Shown: piece after piece, positions 26,401 through 36,975 of the stretch | How the letters are laid out: each line of letters opens with the position of its first letter | Position numbering within the stretch: position 1 is the stretch's first letter | Assembly: GCF_029407905.1 (NCBI RefSeq) | Contig: NW_026577882.1 | Span: 558,001 to 622,000, forward strand | Reading direction: 5' to 3' | DNA length: 64,000 bases | Origin: Bubalus kerabau | Lineage: Eukaryota > Chordata > Mammalia > Artiodactyla > Bovidae | Position numbers and translations under genes: made by a program | The notes under the pieces: generated by a model | The model's database searches: none | Told to the model about the DNA's origin: nothing | Seen by the model: the letters and a program-made list of their open reading frames with translations, nothing else

Positions 26401-28295
26401 GGAAGCGGTGCCGGGACCCTCGGTGTTCCCCTCGAGGGAACCCGGCGTGTCGGGGAACATTTGGGGGTCGCAGGAAGGCTGTCAGGGACCGTTTCGCCCC
26501 TCAGGGCGGAACAGGGCACTTCCCTTGAGACGCCCTCGCGGGCAAGGGCCTCATCTTGCCAAGAGGTGGGAACCACATGGTTTTTCTCGAGTTGAGGCGG
26601 GATTCTCGAGTTACGACGGGGATCTCAGCCTTCCCCTTGGGTTGGCCCTGGGAAGCCCAATCTTCCCCTCGAGTTGCGAGGGAAAGCTGGGGGTTGCGCT
26701 CGAGTCACTGCAGGGCCGAAGAGACCTCACCTAGGCGTGTGTCCGGGACATACTATTCCTCTCCAGGGAAAGCAGGGATCTCGGGGTTGCATTCCAGGCT
26801 CCCCCGGGGAGTCAGACCTCGTCTCGAGGGGAAGCCAAGGACTCCGCTCTCCTCTCGAGTCGCGACGCGGATCTGTTGTAGCCCCCTGAGCGGCCTCAAC
26901 GGAGTCCAGCCTGCTCTTCAATTTGGAGAGAGGACTCGTGATTGGTCTCCAGGCCATGCAGTAAAATAAGGCCCTCATCTCGTGATGACAGGGGTGTCTC
27001 ATGTGTTTCCTCGAGCTGCCGCGGCAGTGTGGGTTTCCTCACTAGGTACGATGAGGATCTCAGGGAGCCTCTCGTGCAGTGCCAGGTTAGTCAGGTCTCC
27101 ATGCGCAAGAAGATGGGGCGCGTGTCATGGCTCTCGAGTCATGGTAGGGGAATCGCGACTCAACACATTTTGAAGCACTCTCGAGGTCTTTCTCGAGTCA
27201 TGGCAGAAAACCCAGGGTTCCCTCGACTTGTGCCTGTGACCTCAGGGAGCTTCTCATTGTGCCTCTGAGAACTCAGGGATACTGTGGAATTGGTAGGGGC
27301 CTCTCGGGACTCCACTGAGTGTGGTGCAATGGAAGAGGGCCTCATCTCGAGTGGACGCAGGAACCTCAGGCTTCCTCTCCGTTCCTGACTCGGATCCCAT
27401 GGTCCCTGCAGAGTAGGGACAAGAGAGTCACACCTAGTCTTCTGTTGATGAATGGACCTTCGTTTGCCTTTTGAATTGTTTACAGGGTGACAGGCCACTT
27501 TTTGAAATGTCTGTGGGACCTGCGGGTTTTTCTGGACGATGCACGCGGGTGTCAGTGCCCCTTCGTGTTGTGCCTTCATCCACAGGTTTTCCTTCAAAGA
27601 GGTGTGCTGGCATCGGGTTCTTTTCAAGAGTGGACTGTGAAATTGGGGTCTTTCGACATGTGGCACCACCCACGAGGCTACGTTTCGAACTTCCTCATGA
27701 GACCGGCCTCATCCTGAGGTGCGCCCGGAAGGTCGGGAACCCCTTGCAGACAGAGAAGGGGAGTCGACCCTCCTGTCGCAATTAGGAGGGGAGAAGGGGT
27801 CAGATGAAGTGCTGCCGGGAACCTCGGTGTTCCCCTTGAGTGAGTCTGGTATGTCGCGGAACTTTTGGGGTCGCATCAAGGGTGCCAAGTACCATTTCGC
27901 ACTTCAGGATGGAACGTGGGACTTCTCTTGAGATGCTGTAGCGGACAAAGGGCCTCATCTTGCGATGACGAGGGAAGCACGTGGTTTTTCTCGAGTTTCG
28001 GTGGGATTCTCGAGTTACGATGGGGAATTCAGGCTTCCTCTTGTGTTGGCCCAGGAAGTCTAATCTTCCATTCGAGTTGCCAGGGAGAGCTGTGGATTGG
28101 GCTCCATTCACTGAAGGGCAAACTAGACCTCATCTAGGCTTGTATCCAGGACTTAATGTTCCTCTCCATAGGCGACAGGGATTTGGGGTTGCATTCCATA
28201 CTCACCCGGGGAGTCAGGCCTCATCTCGAGGGGAAGCAAAGGACTCCACTCTTTTCTCGAGCCGCGACAGGTATCTCTTGGAGCCCACTGAGTGG
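11464..28295. repeat. Bovine satellite I tandem array, central segment
   Basis: Twelve monomers. The CCATGCAGG landmark (or its variant) lies at about 11497, 12905, 14310, 15723, 17126, 18526, 19945, 21365, 22763, 24166, 25550 and 26954. Most spacings are 1398-1408; the longer ones (1413, 1419, 1420) reflect a ~20-bp insertion variant, and the short one (1384) reflects a deletion near 25213. The array breaks off at GGAGCCCACTGAGTGG (28295), where unrelated tandem sequence begins. The whole segment is non-coding satellite; open frames on both strands are incidental. Confidence 0.9.
25480..27100. repeat. Divergent satellite I subfamily, block 1
   Basis: From about 25480 the monomer switches to diagnostic variants shared with 49650-51830 and 58415-60610: CCTCCTCTTCAGTTTGG instead of CCTCCTGTGGAGTTTGG, GGAAACCCTCGTTTCCC, GGGGACCTTAGGGAACTTCCCAG, and CTTGGGTTGGCCCTGGGAAGCCC. 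By about 27100-27180 the major type returns. It may correspond to a described relative of the 1.715 satellite such as 1.711a, but I cannot confirm that here. Block edges are gradual by eye, accurate to about 100 bp. Confidence 0.75.
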
Positions 28296-30775
28296 TCTTT
28301 GCTCTGTAGGAGAGCTCTAGTGTACATAAGCCTGTACATAAGTGAACACAGACATTCTGTGTGCATGTTGCTGCGTACCCAAAATAGGGCCACAAGGAGC
28401 CTCATGCTCTCCATGCGGCGCGGAAGCTGTGCAGCCACGCAGCAGCTGAAGAATCCAACCAATTGCTCTTTTCTTACCTCTGACAGAGCTCGCATTGCCG
28501 TAGCCCTTGGCAGTTTGGAAACACTGGACCCTAACCCCTCTCAAAGTAGGCCTGGGTTCTAGTTCGAATAGAAAGTCAATAGCGGAGCTGAGGACAGGAA
28601 CGCGGCAGTCATTTATCACACGCTCCTGCAGCCTGCTACTACAGGGACACTAACGCTAGAAGCTAGGAATGTCTTTGCAAGGTGCGCAAAGGACAAGGGA
28701 GAACCTCGACCCTGACTCTAGTATTTCAGCCCCCTGAGCAGATCTGAGGTTCTCCCGCTGTAGAAGCTAAGCCATTCCTTTCAAATACAGGCTTCCTAAC
28801 ACAGGGCCAGTTGGCTGCTTGCTCTTCCACGAAGCAGGCTTCCTTAACTTGAAAACTGCGAATTCCGCTTAACAGCCTGGAGGAAAAATCGCTTCTTGGA
28901 AGATTTTTTTCAGAGGCTGTATCCCCGGAGCTGGGGCCAAGCTAGGGGACCCATACTGACAAGGGAAGGCAAAACCACATCCAATGTCTTTGCTCTGGAG
29001 GACAGCTTTGGTGAGCCTAAGTCTTTCAGGAATATTTCTGGCTCCAACAGAGTCAAATTCTGTGTGTGAAGCTGCACAGCCAAAATAGGGGAACAGAGAG
29101 CCTGATTCTCTCTGTGTAGCTTTGAAGCCGTCATTCAAACAACAGCTTGAGAATCCATACAATGCTCTCCCTTACTGCTAAGAGAATTCTCATTGCTGTA
29201 GTCCTTGACAGTTTGTAGAAATCCGCACCCTAACCCTTCTCCAAGTAGGCCTGGGTCCTAGCTCGGAACAACAGGCAACGGCGGAGCTGAGGCCAGTAAG
29301 GCACAAGTGAGGTCTCACACACTCTTGCAGCCTGATCGTCCAGGAGCAGTAAGGCCTCTTTTTCCCTGCAGGAGGCTCGCTTGCCTTGCCTCCTGTGAAC
29401 TGCATTTCCCAGCCTGGGCGCAAAGCTGTTCCTGGAGATTTTTTCTCAGGGGCTGTTTCCCTGGAGCTGGGTCGGACCTCGGGGGCCCAACTCACAGGGG
29501 AAGACAAAACCACATGGACAGGTCTATGCTCTGTAGGAGAGCTCTAGTGAACCTCATCTCTCAGGAACATTCTTGGCTTCTACAGAGACACCTCTGTGCA
29601 TGAAGCTACACACCCAACATAGTGGCAAAGGGAGTCTGATTCTCTCCGTGGGTGCTGATGCTTTGTGGCAAAGCACCTGCTAAGAATCCATCCGCATAGG
29701 CTTCCCTCACTTTGACAGAGGTCTCATTGCTGTAGTCCTTGGCAGTTTGGAAAGAAGCAGACCCTTACCCTTCACCAAGTAGGCCCTTGTCCTTGTTTGA
29801 ATGGAAAGGCAGTAGCTGAGCTGAGGCCAGTAAGGCGCCAGTCAAGTCTGACATATTCCCGATGCCTGCTCCTTCATGGAAAATAACGTTAGAATCTGGG
29901 AATATCTATGCAAGGCTGGCAAAGGGCAGTCAGGAAACTCGACCCTGCCTCTGGAATTTCTATCTTCTCAGCACATCTGGCGGTCTCGGTCAGGAGAAAC
30001 TAACCCATTCCTTGCAAATATAGGCTTCCAAACACAGGCCGGTTGGCTGTCTCTTCTTGCCGAAGGAAGCTTGCTTATCCCACCTCCTGCGAACTCCGCT
30101 TCCCAGCCTGGGGGATAAGAGGTTCTTGGAGATCTTTTCTCAGAGGCTGTTTCCACGGAGCAGGGGCCAATCCCGGAGACCCACACGCACAGGGGAAGGG
30201 AAAACCGCATGGATAAGTCTTTGCTCTCTAGGAGTGCTCTAGTGAACCTCAGTCTATGCGGAATGTTCTTGGCTCCAACGGGGACATCTCTGTGTGGGAA
30301 GCTGCTTACCCAACATAGAGACACAGAGACCTGATTCTCTCTGTGCAGCTTTGACGCTGTCGTTCAAACAACAAATTGAGAATCCACACAATGCTCTCCC
30401 TTACCACTGAGAGAGTTATCATTGCTGTAGCCCTTCGCAGTTTCTGGAAATCAGCACACAAACACTTCTCCAAGTAGGCCTGGGTTCAAGTTCAGATGAA
30501 CATGCAATAGCGGAGCTGAGGCCAGTAAGGCACCAGTCAGGTGTCACACACTCTGGCAGCCTGCTCCTCCAGGGACAGTAAGGCCTCTATTTCCCTTCAG
30601 GAGGCTCGCTTGCCTTACTTCCTGTGAACAGCGTTTCCCAGCCTGGGCGGAAAGCAGTTCCTGGAGATCTTTTCTCAGGGGCTGCTTCCCCGGAGTTGGG
30701 GCGGACCTCGGGGACCCAACTCACAGGGGAAGGCAAAACCAAATGGACAGGTCTATGCTCTGTAGGAGATCTCTA

Positions 30776-30781
30776 GTGAAC
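30776..30781. repeat. Left target-site duplication of the solo LTR
   Basis: GTGAAC directly before the LTR. It is repeated exactly at 32080-32085. Six base pairs is the usual size for betaretrovirus-like (ERV2/ERVK) integrations. Confidence 0.92.
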
Positions 30782-32079
30782 TGCCGGGGTCCAGCCCCAG
30801 CTGATCCAGGGTATTCGAAGCAGAGACGGCGTAGGCGAGGGTCAGGGAACAACTGCTTAATTAAACGTTAATTAAGGATATAAAGAGTAATAAAATGAGG
30901 ATAGCTCAGTAGGAAAATTCAGTGGAGAAAAGAGGCTGAGTAGCTTGGTTTACGCGGGGGACCAATAAAACTTCAAGACAAGAAGCTTGCACCACTTACG
31001 TAGGCCGCAGGCGTCCTTCCGTTCTCCCGAAGGAGAGGAGACACTGAGGCCTCCCCGGTCGGATCTTAGAAGCCCAGGCAAAATTAGTAAGCTTGGTGGG
31101 TTCTGCGCTCCAGATGGAGACTCAACCAGAGTGAGAGAGAGAGAGAGACATGGGGAGACCAGTATTTCGAGAAACTGATCCCAATTCTTTATTTTCCATG
31201 GTCTACTTTTATACACTGAGATGTTATGCCAAAGTCACGTGGGGTCAGCAGTCCTGACTTTTATCAAAGTCAGGTGCTTCATACAAAAGTATACAGAGGT
31301 CTTAGGGGTGTTACATCATCTTCTGCCCAGGGGGCCTGCTGACAATTTACGACCCTCTCCTTGTGACAGCGGTCAGTCAACCAGGACACTTATTTCTCCA
31401 GGGGTGATTATTCTTAAAACAGATGCCACCCAAATAAAGTTACATTCCTATAGGGTGAGGGTGTAGTGGGTTTTAGTTAAGGAAAGAATTTACTTAGCCT
31501 AAGGTCTAACGTGATTTATATCAAAGGTTAATACTTATTTCTTCTATATATTCATTAATGTGTATAAGGGCAGGGGATGTGGAGACTTAGCAGTAAACAT
31601 CAGCTCAACAAATGAAAAACCCTTCACCAATATGATTTCTAATCAGCCCATTATACTTATACTAATAATTTTCTAACTTTTCTAAGGAACCTGTTTTTAG
31701 AAGGTTTAAAGCATCTCGTGCCTCTCATGGTTGAGAGGCTGTGAGCAATCACATGTGGCCGGACAAGCCTGTCAGGCAGGCTAGGGAAACTTCAGAGGAG
31801 TTTGTAGGTTAAAACACTCTTGTCACACCCAGGGGTTTTTATCAACTGGAGCTCTAGGTTAACTCCTTCTCCAAAAGAGGTGGTGGGGGACAGCCCCCCG
31901 TAAAGTCAGAGGTGTAGGTGAGAGCACAAAGTAGTAAGGTAGGCAGGCTCTGGTGATGGGGGTAGATGCTCGAGGATTTCCAGGGGGACTCCTGAGGCTC
32001 GATCCCACCTTTGCGTATGTCGAGCCTCCTTCCTCATGACCTTTGCCATGGGCGGAGTGCCTCACTCTGGCCCCCAACA
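30782..32079 (-). mobile_element. Solo LTR of an endogenous betaretrovirus-like element (ERV2/ERVK type)
   Basis: A 1298-bp LTR on the minus strand, reading TGTTGGGGGCC at its 5' end (plus-strand 32079) and CCCCGGCA at its 3' end (30782), so it has TG...CA termini, and it is flanked by a perfect 6-bp duplication GTGAAC. No gag, pol or env sequence is present, so it is a solo LTR left after LTR-LTR recombination. A TATA box lies at 31207-31213 and a poly(A) signal at 31188-31193. Having the poly(A) signal close to the TATA box with a very short R is a betaretroviral layout. A (GA/CT)n tract lies at about 31133-31148, in U5. Exact family name not determined. It interrupts an A half-unit just after its CTCTAGTGAAC motif. 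Confidence 0.9.
31188..31213 (-). promoter_or_regulatory. LTR TATA box and poly(A) signal
   Basis: On the minus strand TATAAAA is at 31213-31207 and AATAAA at 31193-31188. They are only 13 bp apart. The poly(A) signal therefore lies at or before the expected transcription start, as in JSRV-like betaretroviral LTRs with short R regions. Both motifs are intact. Confidence 0.8.
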
Positions 32080-32085
32080 GTGAAC
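32080..32085. repeat. Right target-site duplication of the solo LTR
   Basis: GTGAAC, an exact repeat of 30776-30781. The interrupted A half-unit continues here with CTCCTCTCTCAGGAAC. Confidence 0.92.
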
Positions 32086-35000
32086 CTCCTCTCTCAGGAA
32101 CATTCTTGGCTCCTATCGAGACACCTCTGTGTGTGTAGCTACACACGCAACATAGGGGCAAAGGGAGCCAGATTCTTTCCGTGGGGTGCTGATGCTTTGT
32201 GGCAAAGCACCTGCTTGAGAATCCATCAGCTTACGCTTCCCTCGCCTTGACAGAGGTCTCATTGCTGTAGCCCTTGGCAGTTTGGAAAGAAGAGGACCCT
32301 TACCTTTCATAAAGTGGGCCCTTGTCCTAGTTTGAAAGGAAAGGCAAGAGCTGAGCTGAGGCCAATAAGGCGCCAGTCAAGTCTGACATATTCCCGAAGC
32401 CTGCTCCTTCATGGAAAATAACGCTGGAATCTAGGAATGTTTCTGCAAGGCTGGCAAAGGGCAGTCAGGAGCCTGCACCCTGCCTCTGGAATTACCAACT
32501 TCTGAACAGATCTGGAGGTCTCCTTTAGGAGAATCGAACTCATTCCTTCCATATTGAGACTTCCAAAAACAGGCCGGTCGGCTGCCTCTTCGTGCCCGAA
32601 GGAGGCTTGCTTTTCCTGCCTCCTATGAACCCAGCTTCCCAGGCTCTGGGAAAAGCGGATCTTGAAGATCTTTTCTCGGGGGTTGTTTCCACGGAGCTGG
32701 GGCTAAGCCTGGAGACCCAAACTAACAGGGGAAGAAAAACCACATGGACAAGTCTTTGCTCTCTAGGAGAGCTCTAGTGAACTTCACTCTGTCACGAACA
32801 TTCTTGATTCATATGGAGACACCCCTGTGTGCGAAGGTGCATACCCAACATGGGGACACAGAGAGCCTGATTCTCTCTGTGTAGCTTTAAAGATGTCGTT
32901 CAAAAAACACCTTGAAAATCCATACAATGCTCTTCCTTACCCATGACAGAGTTCTCATTGCTGTAGCCCTTGGCAGTTTTTAGAAATCCGCACCCAAACC
33001 CTTCACCAAGTAGTCCTGGGTCCTAGTTCGGAGGAACATGCAATGGCAGAGCTGAGGCCAGTAAGGCACCAGTCAGGTCTCACACACTCTGGCAGCCTGA
33101 TCGTCCAGGGACAGTAAGCCCTCTTTTTCCCTGCAGGAGGCTCACTTGACTTCCCTCCTGTGAGCTGCATTTCCCAGCCTGGGGGAAAAGAGGTCCCTGG
33201 AGATCTTTTCTCAGGGGCTCCTTCCCCGGAGCTGGGGAGGACCTCGAGGACCCAACTCACAGGGGAAGGCAAAAGCACATGGACAGGTCTATGCTCTGTA
33301 GGAGAGCTCTAGTGAACCTCATCTCTCAGGAACATTCTGGCCTCCTATAGAGACACCTCTGTATGTGAAGCTACACACCCAACATAGGGACAAATGGAGC
33401 CTGATTCTCCCCGTGGGGTGCTGATGCTTTGTGGCAAAGCACCTGCTTGATAATCCATCCACTTAGGCTTCCCTCGCCTTGACAGAGGTCCCATTGCTGT
33501 AGCCCTTGGCAGTTTGGAATGAAGAAGACCCTTACCCTTCATAAAGTAGGCCTTTGTCCTAGTTTGAATGGAAAGGTAATAGCTGAGCTGAGGCCAATAA
33601 GGTGCCTGCCAAGTCTGACATACTCCCGTAGCCTTCACCTTCATGGAAAATAACTCTAGAATCTGGGAATGTCTTTGCAAGGCTGGCAAAGGACAGTCAG
33701 GAACCAGCACCCTGCCTCTGGAATTACCGACTTCTGAGCAGATCTGGAGGTCTCCTTTAGGAGAAGCTAACCCATTCTTTCCAAATAGAGGCTTCCAAAC
33801 AGGCCGGTTGGCTGCCTCTTCGCGCCCGAAGGAGGCCTGTTTTTCTCGCATCCTATGAAGCCCTGTTCCCAGCCTCTGGGAAAAGCGGATCTTGAAGATA
33901 TTTTCTCAGGGTTTGTTTCCATGGAGCTGGGGCCGAGACCAGAGACCCAATCGCACAGGGGAAGGAAAACCACATAGACAAGTCTTTGCTCTCCAGGAGA
34001 CCTCTAAGTGAAACTTACTGTGTCAGGAACGTTCTTGACACCTATGGAGACACCCCTGTGTGTGAAGCTGCGTACCCAACAAGGGGGCACACAGGGCCTG
34101 ATTCTCTCTTTGCAGCTTTGAAGCTGTCGTTCAAACAACAGCTTGAGAATCCATAGAATGCTCTCCCTTACCTCTGAGAGACTTCTCATTGCTGTAGCCT
34201 TTGGCAGTTTTTACAAATCCGCACCCAAACCCTTCTCCAAGTAGGCCTGGGTCCTGGTTTGGATGGCCATGCAATGGCGGAGCTGAGGTCAGTAAGGCAC
34301 CAGTCAGGTGTCACACACTCTGGCAGCCTGCTCCTCCAGGGACAGTAAGGCCTATTTTTCCCTGCAGGAGGCTCGCTTGCCTTGCCTCCTGTGAACTGCG
34401 TTTCCCAGCCTGGGCAAAAAGCGGTTCCTGGAGATCTTTTCTCAGGGGCTCTATCCCCAGAGCTGGGGTGGACCTCGGGGACCCATCTCACAGGGGAAGG
34501 AAAAACCACATGGACAGGTCTATGCTCTGTAGGAGACCTTAGTGAATCTCAAGTCTTAGGAACATTCTTGGCTCGTACAGAGACACCTCTGTGTGTAAAG
34601 CTACACACCGAACATAGGGGCACAGGGAGCCTGATTCTCTCCGTGGGGTGCTGATGCTTTGTGGCAAAGCACCTGTTTGAGAATCCATCCGCTTACGCTT
34701 CCCTCGCCTTGACAGAGGTCTCATTGCTGTGTCTCTTGGCAGTTGGGAAAGAAGTAGACCCTTACCCTTCACCAAGTAGGCCCTGATCCTAGTTTGAAAG
34801 GAAAGGCAATAGCTGAGCTGAGGCCAGTAAGGCACCCGTCAACTCTGACATATTCCCGATGCCTGCTGCTTCATGGAAAATATTGCTAGAATCTAGGAAT
34901 GTCTTTGCAAGGCTGGCAAAGGGCAGTCAGGAACCTCGACCCTGCCTCTGGAATTTCTATCTTCTGAGCAGATCTGGAGGTCTCCTTCTGGAGAAGCTAA

Positions 35001-36975
35001 CCCATTCCTTGCAAATAGAGGCTTCCAAACACAGGCCGGTTGGCTGCCTCTTCTTGCCTGAAGGAGGCTTGCTTTTCCTGCCTCCTATGATCCCTGGTTC
35101 CCAGCATGGGGGAAAAACAGATCTTGGAGATCTTTGCTCAGGGGTTGTTTCCACGGAGCTGGGGTTGTGCCCAGAGACCCACACATACAGGGGAAGGCAA
35201 AACCACATGAACAAGTCTTTGCTCTCTAAGAGAGCTCTAGTGAACCTCAGTCTTTGACGAACGTCCTTGGCTCCTATGCGGACACCTCTGTGTGTGAAAC
35301 TGCGTACCCAACATGGCGGCAGAGAGCCTGATTCTCTCTGTGCAGGTTTAATGCTGTCGTTCAGAAAACAGCTTGAGAATCCATACAATTCTCGCCCTTA
35401 CCTCTGAGAGAGTTCTCATTGCAGTAGCCCTTGGCAGTTTGTAGAAATCTGCACCTAAACCCTTCTCCAAGTAGGCCTGAGTCCCAGTTCGGAGGAACAA
35501 GCAATGGCGGAGCTAAGACCAGTATGGCACCAGTCAGTTTTCACACACTCTGGCAGCCTGCTCCTCCAGGGACAGTAAGGCTTCTTTTTCTCTGCAGGAG
35601 GCTCACTTGCCTTACTTCCTGTGAACAGCTTTTCCCAGCCTGGGCGAAAAGCGGTTCCTGGAGATCTTTTCTCAGAGGCTGTTTTCTCGGACCTGGGGCG
35701 GACCTCGGGGACCCAACTCACAGGGGAAGGCGAAACCACATGTACAGGTGAGCACTCTGTAGGAGAGCTCTTGTGAGCCTCATCTCTCAGGAACATTCTT
35801 GGCTCCTGTAGAGACACCACTGTTTGTGAATCTACACACCCCACATAGGGGCAAAGGGAGCCTGATTCTCTCCGTGGGGTGCTGATGCTTGGTGGCAAAG
35901 AACCTTCCTGATAATCCATCCACTTATGCTTCCCTCGCATTTACGGAGGTCTCATTGCTGTAGCCCTCGGCAGTTTGGAAAGAAGAAGACCCTTACCCTT
36001 CATAAAGTAGGGCCTTGTCCTACTTTGAATGGAAAGGCAATAGCTGAGCTGAGGCCAATAAGGCGCCAGTCAAGTCTGACATATTCCCAAAGCCTGCTTC
36101 TCCAGGAAGATAACTGTAGAATCTAGGAATGTCTTTGCAAGGCTGGCAAAGGGCAGTCAGCACCCTGCACACTGCCTCTGGAATTACCGACTTCTGAACA
36201 GATCTGGAGGTCTCCCTTAGGGGAAGCTAACCCACTCTTCCAAATAGAGGCTTCCAAACGCAGGCCGCTTGGCTGCCTCTTGCTCTCTGAAGGAGGCCTG
36301 CTTTTCCCGCCTCCTATGAACCCCACATCCCAGCCTCTGGGAAAAGCGGATCTTGAAGATCTTTTCTCAGGGGTTGTTTCCACGGAGCTGGGGCCGAGCC
36401 TGGAGCCCCAAACGCACAGGGGAAGAAAAACCACATGGACAAGTCTTTGCTCTCTAGGAGAGCTCTAGTGAACCTCACTCTGTCAGGAACGTTCTTGTTT
36501 CCTATGGAGACACCCCTGTCTGTGAAGCTGTGTACCAAACATGGAGACACAGAGTCTGATTCTCTCTGTGCAGCTTTGAAGCTGTCGTTCAAACAACAGC
36601 TTGAAAATCCATACAATGCTCTTCCTTACCCGTGACACAGTTCTCATTGCTATACCCCTTGGCAGTATTTAGAAATCCATACCCAAACCCTTCTCCTAGT
36701 AGGCCTGGGTCCTAGTTCGGAGGAACATGCAATGGCGGAGCTGAGGCCAGCAAGGCACCAGTCAGGTCTCACACACTCTTGCAGCCTGATCGTCCAGGGA
36801 CACTAAGGCCTGTTGTGCCTTGCAGGAGGCTCGCTTGTGTTACCTCCTGTGAACTGCATTTGCCAGCCTGGGGGAATAGCGGTCCCTGGAGATCTTTTCT
36901 CAGGGGCTCCTTCCCCTGAGCTGGGGCGGACCTCAGGGACCCAACTCACAGGGCAAGGCAAAACCATATGGACAG

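Noticed and set aside
1..28295. Many open frames of 60-220 codons on both strands of the satellite, some with similar sequence from monomer to monomer
   Set aside because: They overlap on opposite strands and in several frames, start and stop at different places in each monomer, and their resemblance is explained by DNA repetition. Nothing in them resembles a known protein domain.
29307..29603. Small frame with recurring RRLACLASCELHFPAWAQS-type sequence in several A half-units
   Set aside because: The recurrence follows from repeat identity. Frames are broken by indels in other units, and starts are not shared.
30782..32079. Possibility that the LTR belongs to a full provirus extending into the array
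   Set aside because: Both TG/CA ends are directly bordered by the same 6-bp duplication and by continuous A half-unit sequence, so only a solo LTR is present.
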